From positions 5,828,001 through 5,892,000 of the forward strand of contig NZ_JAPNKA010000001.1 of the NCBI RefSeq assembly GCF_026626635.1: 64,000 bases of DNA, read 5' to 3'. Shown here piece after piece: positions 50,913 to 64,000 of this stretch. Each line of letters opens with the position of its first letter. Positions within the stretch are counted from its first letter, which is position 1. A model generated the notes under the pieces. The model saw only the letters and a list, made by a program, of their open reading frames with translations, had not been told where the DNA came from and did no database searches. Source of the DNA: Archangium lansingense (lineage in GTDB: Bacteria > Myxococcota > Myxococcia > Myxococcales > Myxococcaceae). The translations under genes were made by a program, and so were the position numbers.

Positions 50913-52106
50913 ATGAGAAGGGTGAAGACGGGACTGGATGTCTGGGTGGAGCAGGGCTTCGCGCCCCTGAAGGGCAAGAAGGTGGGGGCCATCGTCAATC
51001 CCACCAGTGTGGACTCGCGCTTCCGCCACCTGGCGGATCTGCTGGCCCAGGCGCCCGGAGTGAAGTTGGCGGCCCTCTTCGGCCCCGAGCACGGCATCCG
51101 TGGCGAGGCCCAGTACATGGTGGCCGTGGATGCGGCACGCGACCGGCGCACCGGCGTCCCCGTGCACAGCCTCTACGGCTCCACCTTCGAGTCGCTCTCG
51201 CCCCGCCTCGAGTGGTTGCAGGGCCTGGACGCGCTCGTCTTCGACATCCAGGACGTGGGCAGCCGCTACTACACGTACGTCTACACCATGGCCCTGGCCA
51301 TGAAGGCCGCTGGCAAGGCGAAGGTGCCTTTCTACGTGCTGGATCGGCCCAACCCCCTCAACGGCGTCACCATCGAGGGCAACCTGGTGGGCGAGCGCTA
51401 TCGCTCCTTCGTGGGCCTGTACTCCCTCCCCAACCGGCACGGCATGACGGCCGGCGAGCTGGCCCGCCTCTTCAATGACGAGCAGGGCTTCGGCTGCGAG
51501 CTGACGGTGGTGCCCATGGAGGGCTGGCGTCGCGAGGACTTCTGGTCCGACACCGGGCTGCCTTTCATCTCGCCCTCGCCCAACATGCCCACGCCGGACA
51601 CGGCGCTCGTCTACCCGGGCATGTGCCAGGGAGAGGGCACCAACGTCTCCGAGGGTCGCGGCACCTGCCGTCCCTTCGAGCAGTTCGGCGCCCCCTGGGT
51701 GGACACCGACGCGCTGATTGCCCGCCTGGAGCGCGAGAAGCTCCCCGGTGTTGCCTTCCGTGCAGTTGGCTTCACTCCTACCTTTGACAAGTACAAGGGT
51801 GAGTCCTGCAGTGGGGCCTTCATCCACGTCACCGACCGTAACGCCTTCCTTCCGCTGCGTACGGGTCTGGCCATCTTCCAGGCCCTCTACGAGCTGGGCC
51901 AGGGCGGCAAGTTCGCCTGGCGGGAGGACGCCTACGAGTTCGTGGACGACGTGCCGGCCTTCGACCTGCTCTGCGGCACGGACCAGGTCCGCCGGGGCAT
52001 CGAGGCCGGCTGGTCGCTGGATCGTCTGATGGAGGGCTTCGACACCCAGGCCCGGGACTTCGCCAAGCGGAGGGAGCGTCACCTGCTGTACGCTCGAGGA
52101 TCGTGA
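50913..52106 (+). CDS. namZ: NamZ-like exo-beta-N-acetylmuramidase (DUF1343)
   Basis: 397 residues from the ATG at 50913, preceded by GGGGG. The DUF1343 hallmarks are GAIVNPTSVD, LFGPEHGIRGEAQ, DALVFDIQDVGSRYYTYVYTM, YVLDRPNPLNG, SPNMPTPDTALVYPG, EGTNVSEGRGTCRPFEQFGAPW and LLCGTDQVRRGIEAG. NamZ-type enzymes release terminal MurNAc from peptidoglycan fragments. Known members are often exported, but here no signal peptide is visible, which suggests cytoplasmic recycling of wall fragments. It overlaps the next gene by GTGA and follows the cyclase by 17 nt. Confidence 0.9.
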   Translation: MRRVKTGLDVWVEQGFAPLKGKKVGAIVNPTSVDSRFRHLADLLAQAPGVKLAALFGPEHGIRGEAQYMVAVDAARDRRTGVPVHSLYGSTFESLSPRLEWLQGLDALVFDIQDVGSRYYTYVYTMALAMKAAGKAKVPFYVLDRPNPLNGVTIEGNLVGERYRSFVGLYSLPNRHGMTAGELARLFNDEQGFGCELTVVPMEGWRREDFWSDTGLPFISPSPNMPTPDTALVYPGMCQGEGTNVSEGRGTCRPFEQFGAPWVDTDALIARLEREKLPGVAFRAVGFTPTFDKYKGESCSGAFIHVTDRNAFLPLRTGLAIFQALYELGQGGKFAWREDAYEFVDDVPAFDLLCGTDQVRRGIEAGWSLDRLMEGFDTQARDFAKRRERHLLYARGS

Positions 52107-52786
52107 GCCAAGACGTCATCGGGATCTTGTCCGACAGCCATGGGGACCTGGCCGCCTTCGACGCGGCCTACGAGCTGTTGCGGGCCAAGGGCGCCCAGCG
52201 CTTCATCTTCCTCGGTGGCCGTTATTCCGATCTGGACGAGTGGATCCTCGACCGGCGGGAGCGCAGCCGGGGAGGCCGCGAGTACTCGGGGGCGGACTTC
52301 ATCGAGGACGTGGCGAAATGGCTCGCCGTCACCGAGCAGAGGCCCCGTCCGCGCTCGCTGTCCATTCCGGACGATGCCCTCAAGGAGCTCGAGGAGGATC
52401 CGCTGCTCGTGCGCGAGCACTTCCTGCGGACTCCGGAGCGCGACTCCATCCAGTACCGCGATCCCAGCATCCCCCGGAAGGTGCTGGACATGGTGGGCGA
52501 CACGCTGTGCTGCCTCACCTATGACAAGAACGATCTGAGCCGGGACGACCTGGTCAACGCGATGATCTTCATCCACGGCAAGGAGTCCGAGCCGAAGCTG
52601 GTGCAGATTGGCCCGCGCTTCTTCCTCACGCCGGGTCGGCTGGCCGGGGCCGCGGAGCAGACGTGCGCCCTGCTGGAGCGCGTGGACAAGGAGCTGCGCT
52701 TCTCGGCCTTCCGGCTGGATGGGAACGTTGTCCTGGCTCCCCAGACGCTGGCGGTGGATCGCCGCACCAAGCTGTCCGTCAAGTGA
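52103..52786 (+). CDS. Calcineurin-like phosphoesterase-related protein
   Basis: 227 residues, GTG start in a 4-nt overlap with namZ. The N-terminus GILSDSHGDLAAFDAA has the D-x-H metal motif of YfcE/MJ0936-type phosphoesterases. FLGGRYSDLDEW replaces the usual GDxxD, and later metal motifs (GNCD, GHxH) are not apparent; MIFIHGKES may stand for one of them. The protein may therefore be inactive or have a changed role. A middle segment of about 70 charged residues is not recognised. It overlaps nadD by GTGA, so namZ, this gene and nadD are translationally coupled. Confidence 0.65.
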   Translation: MSQDVIGILSDSHGDLAAFDAAYELLRAKGAQRFIFLGGRYSDLDEWILDRRERSRGGREYSGADFIEDVAKWLAVTEQRPRPRSLSIPDDALKELEEDPLLVREHFLRTPERDSIQYRDPSIPRKVLDMVGDTLCCLTYDKNDLSRDDLVNAMIFIHGKESEPKLVQIGPRFFLTPGRLAGAAEQTCALLERVDKELRFSAFRLDGNVVLAPQTLAVDRRTKLSVK

Positions 52787-53343
52787 GGCCCCCTTTGCAG
52801 GTTGCGCTCCTTGGAGGCTCCTTCAACCCGCCACACGTGGGCCACCTGCTGGCAGCCCACTACGTGCGCGCCACCCAGGGCGTGGACGAGGTCTGGTTCA
52901 TGCCCACGTTCGTCCATCCCTTCCGCAAGTCGACGGCGCCCTTCGAGGACCGCGCGCGCATGTGCGAGCGGATGTGTCAGGACGCCGCGGGTTGGCTGAA
53001 GACCTCGCGGGTGGAGAGCGAGGTAGGCAAGGACGGGCGCACGGTGGACACGCTGGAGTTCCTCCAGGCGCGCTACCCGGAGCACCGCTTCGCGCTGATC
53101 ATCGGCTCGGACATCATCAGGGATCTGCCGAACTGGAAGGACTTCGACCGCATCCAGCGGATGGCGCGCGTGGTGGTGCTCAACCGCGCGGGCTACCCGG
53201 CCGATGGCACCGTGGGGCCGCCGTTGGCCGTCGTGTCCTCCACCGATATCCGTGAGCGGCTGGCCCGAGGCGAGCTGCCCTCGGACCTGGTGCCACGCGT
53301 GGTGCTCGACTACGCCCGCGAGCACCACCTCTACGGGTTGTGA
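52783..53343 (+). CDS. nadD: Nicotinate-nucleotide adenylyltransferase (NadD)
   Basis: 186 residues from the GTG at 52783 that overlaps the previous stop; a TTG at 52795 is an alternative. Nucleotidyltransferase motifs: VALLGGSFNPPHVGHLLAA (phosphate-binding HxGH) and SSTDIRERLARG (the SSTxIR motif). FMPTFVHPFRK and LIIGSDIIRDLPNWKD are typical of the family. It makes deamido-NAD from nicotinate mononucleotide. Ends 13 nt before the convergent dioxygenase gene. Confidence 0.93.
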   Translation: MRPPLQVALLGGSFNPPHVGHLLAAHYVRATQGVDEVWFMPTFVHPFRKSTAPFEDRARMCERMCQDAAGWLKTSRVESEVGKDGRTVDTLEFLQARYPEHRFALIIGSDIIRDLPNWKDFDRIQRMARVVVLNRAGYPADGTVGPPLAVVSSTDIRERLARGELPSDLVPRVVLDYAREHHLYGL

Positions 53344-53355
53344 ACCCCTCCGGAC

Positions 53356-54462
53356 TCAGGAGCCAGTGCGCAGGAGTGCCGCGCGGGCGGCCTCCTTCTC
53401 CTTGCGCATCATCTCCTGCTCCACCGACTGGTAGAGCGCGCGGACGTTGGCCGCGCCGAAGCCCCGCGCCTGCTTGCGCTGGATGACCTCGAAGAAGAGC
53501 GTGCGCCGCTCGTGCACCGAGCGCGTGAACACCTGCAGCAGGTAGCCCTCACCCTCGCGGTCCACCAGCACGTTGCCCGCGCGCAGCACCTCGATGTCTT
53601 CCTCCAGCTGGCCCACCCGCGCCGTCATCGCCTCGTAGTAACCGGCCGGGCTGTCCAGCAGCGGGAACTGGCGCTCGCGCAGCCCCTGCGCCGACTCCAG
53701 GATGTCGTCGCACAGGAAGGCCAGGTGCTGCACGCCCGGCCCGCGGTGGTTGCTCAGGAAGCGATCAATCTGCCCCGGCAGCTTGCCGGGCATGGGCACC
53801 ATCATGGGGAAGCACACGCGGCCAGTGGCGTCCTGCACCACCTTGGAGTTCATGCCGCCGTACTGCGTCTCCACGTTCTCCTCGTGGCACTGGTGCAGCC
53901 CCAGCAGCCGGCTGTAAGCGTCCACGGTGGCCTGGAGCGTGCCCGGCATCAGGCACAGGGCCACGTGGTCCAGCGTCGCCAGCAGCTTGTTCTCCGAAGC
54001 GCCGGACACCACGGACTGGAAGCGGCCGGGCCAGAAGTCGGACTCGGGGGCATCGCGCTGGATGAAGGAGTGCACCACGTCGCCCACCGGCGAGGCCACG
54101 GTGGCCCGCACCAGGCGTCCATGGGGGCCCACGTACACACGGGGCTCACGCACGGGCTGCCCACCGCGCCGCAGCGCGTCGTGGAAAGCCGCCGTTGCAT
54201 CCGTGACGCGCAGCGCCACGTCCTTGATTCCGTCCCCGTGAGTCTCGACGTAGTCGGCGGCCTCGTGCTCGGTCTCCAGGGCCTGGGTGAGCACCAGCCG
54301 GATGTGGCCCTGCTGGAGCAGGAGGCTGCGGCTGCCCTGCTGCCCCGTCTCGGGACCCGCCCGGCCCGTTACCCGGAAGCCAAGACCCGTACAAAACGGC
54401 TTCGCCGCCTCTTCCACGTTGCCCACATACATCTCGAGGTGGTCGATTCCGACGAAGTTCAC
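53356..54462 (-). CDS. hmaS: 4-Hydroxymandelate synthase-like (HPPD-family) dioxygenase
   Basis: 368 residues from a GTG at 54460-54462, chosen because GGGGAG lies six bases before it; a TTG two codons upstream is worse. Two VOC-fold halves with the 2-His-1-Glu iron site: H166 in LDHVALCL, H246 in VQHLAFL and E325 in TLFFEVIQR. The protein follows hydroxymandelate synthase (HmaS) more than HPPD: MNSKVVQ, PGQIDRFLSNHRGPGVQH, FTRSVHERRTLFFE (HPPD usually has FTKP...RPT) and GFGAANVRALYQSVE. The position that is Phe in HPPD and Ile in HmaS is Val here (V340). It would convert 4-hydroxyphenylpyruvate to 4-hydroxymandelate, a precursor of hydroxyphenylglycine. It lies 140 nt downstream of the NRPS. 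Confidence 0.75.
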   Translation of the reverse strand: MNFVGIDHLEMYVGNVEEAAKPFCTGLGFRVTGRAGPETGQQGSRSLLLQQGHIRLVLTQALETEHEAADYVETHGDGIKDVALRVTDATAAFHDALRRGGQPVREPRVYVGPHGRLVRATVASPVGDVVHSFIQRDAPESDFWPGRFQSVVSGASENKLLATLDHVALCLMPGTLQATVDAYSRLLGLHQCHEENVETQYGGMNSKVVQDATGRVCFPMMVPMPGKLPGQIDRFLSNHRGPGVQHLAFLCDDILESAQGLRERQFPLLDSPAGYYEAMTARVGQLEEDIEVLRAGNVLVDREGEGYLLQVFTRSVHERRTLFFEVIQRKQARGFGAANVRALYQSVEQEMMRKEKEAARAALLRTGS

Positions 54463-54602
54463 GTGCAACTCCCCTTCGCGAAGTTGCCGAAATCCGGTTC
54501 AACTGCCCGGTGGTCAACATCGCGTGCGTGTTGGAGCTGCACTTTTACACACCTGGTGACAAAAGGGAATCCCCTTAAGCTTCGTAAACCTGGGAGGTGG
54601 GC

Positions 54603-64000
<9,398 letters not shown>

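Noticed and set aside
53356..54462. Calling the dioxygenase simply HPPD of tyrosine breakdown.
   Set aside because: Several HPPD-specific blocks are missing and HmaS-like residues are present next to an NRPS. HPPD remains the alternative and is reflected in the confidence.

Overview
The window looks like chromosomal DNA of a myxobacterium, probably from the Cystobacterineae (Archangium/Cystobacter/Myxococcus relatives). This is inferred from the very high GC content, a Ser/Thr kinase paired with an ECF-like sigma factor, a giant Ser/Thr kinase/ATPase/histidine kinase hybrid, histone-H1-like Lys/Ala tails, many GTG starts with 4-nt GTGA overlaps, and a large NRPS. No rRNA, tRNA, CRISPR array, phage or insertion sequence was recognised.

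Layout. 1-2873 (minus): the 5' part of moaA, an HD-GYP response regulator and thiO. 2942-10375 (plus): a complete nine-gene histidine operon, hisG-D-C-H-A-B-F-N-IE, behind a textbook-looking attenuator. Its leader peptide has seven His in eight codons and is followed by a strong intrinsic terminator. 10353-14314 (minus): a zinc-finger/Ser-Thr kinase/TPR protein translationally coupled to a sigma factor. 14512-20110 (plus): three secreted cell-wall hydrolases (an amidase, a lysozyme-fold enzyme and an M23 endopeptidase), each fused to an almost identical 984-bp block encoding six LGFP-type repeats. 20306-24986 (minus): a divergent RNB-family exonuclease and three envelope or secreted proteins. 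25063-32395: dihydrolipoyl dehydrogenase, a DUF72 protein on the other strand, then lipA, an acyltransferase E2, a ClpX-zinc-finger P-loop protein and a LipB-Nudix fusion. 32482-35321 (minus): moeA, ribA and an MBL-fold hydrolase. 35559-46096 (plus): a histone-tail/chagasin-like protein, a very long RNase R and a 1763-residue kinase hybrid. 46397-48808 (minus): mutS2. 48880-53343 (plus): a TPR protein, a class III nucleotide cyclase, a NamZ-like muramidase, a phosphoesterase-like protein and nadD. 53356-64000 (minus): the end of a biosynthetic cluster, with the last three modules and thioesterase of an NRPS followed by a 4-hydroxymandelate synthase-like dioxygenase.

The strongest signals are as follows. 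(1) The three LGFP-tagged hydrolases would cut three different peptidoglycan bonds and share one near-identical C-terminal domain, opposite a kinase/sigma pair; this looks like a coordinated cell-wall-lysis set. (2) The his leader has alternative RNA pairings that can be traced by eye. (3) The HPPD-like enzyme next to the NRPS carries the residue pattern of hydroxymandelate synthase. (4) The last two NRPS adenylation domains are nearly identical at the DNA level while the flanking condensation domains have diverged, which suggests gene conversion. (5) Two neighbouring genes encode Lys/Ala histone-like tails on unrelated cores. (6) LipB is fused to a Nudix domain. A dispersed palindromic repeat occurs seven times, once in frame inside a gene.

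All domain calls come from reading the sequence without database searches. Start codons were re-chosen where the longest reading frame was implausible, and this is stated in each entry.
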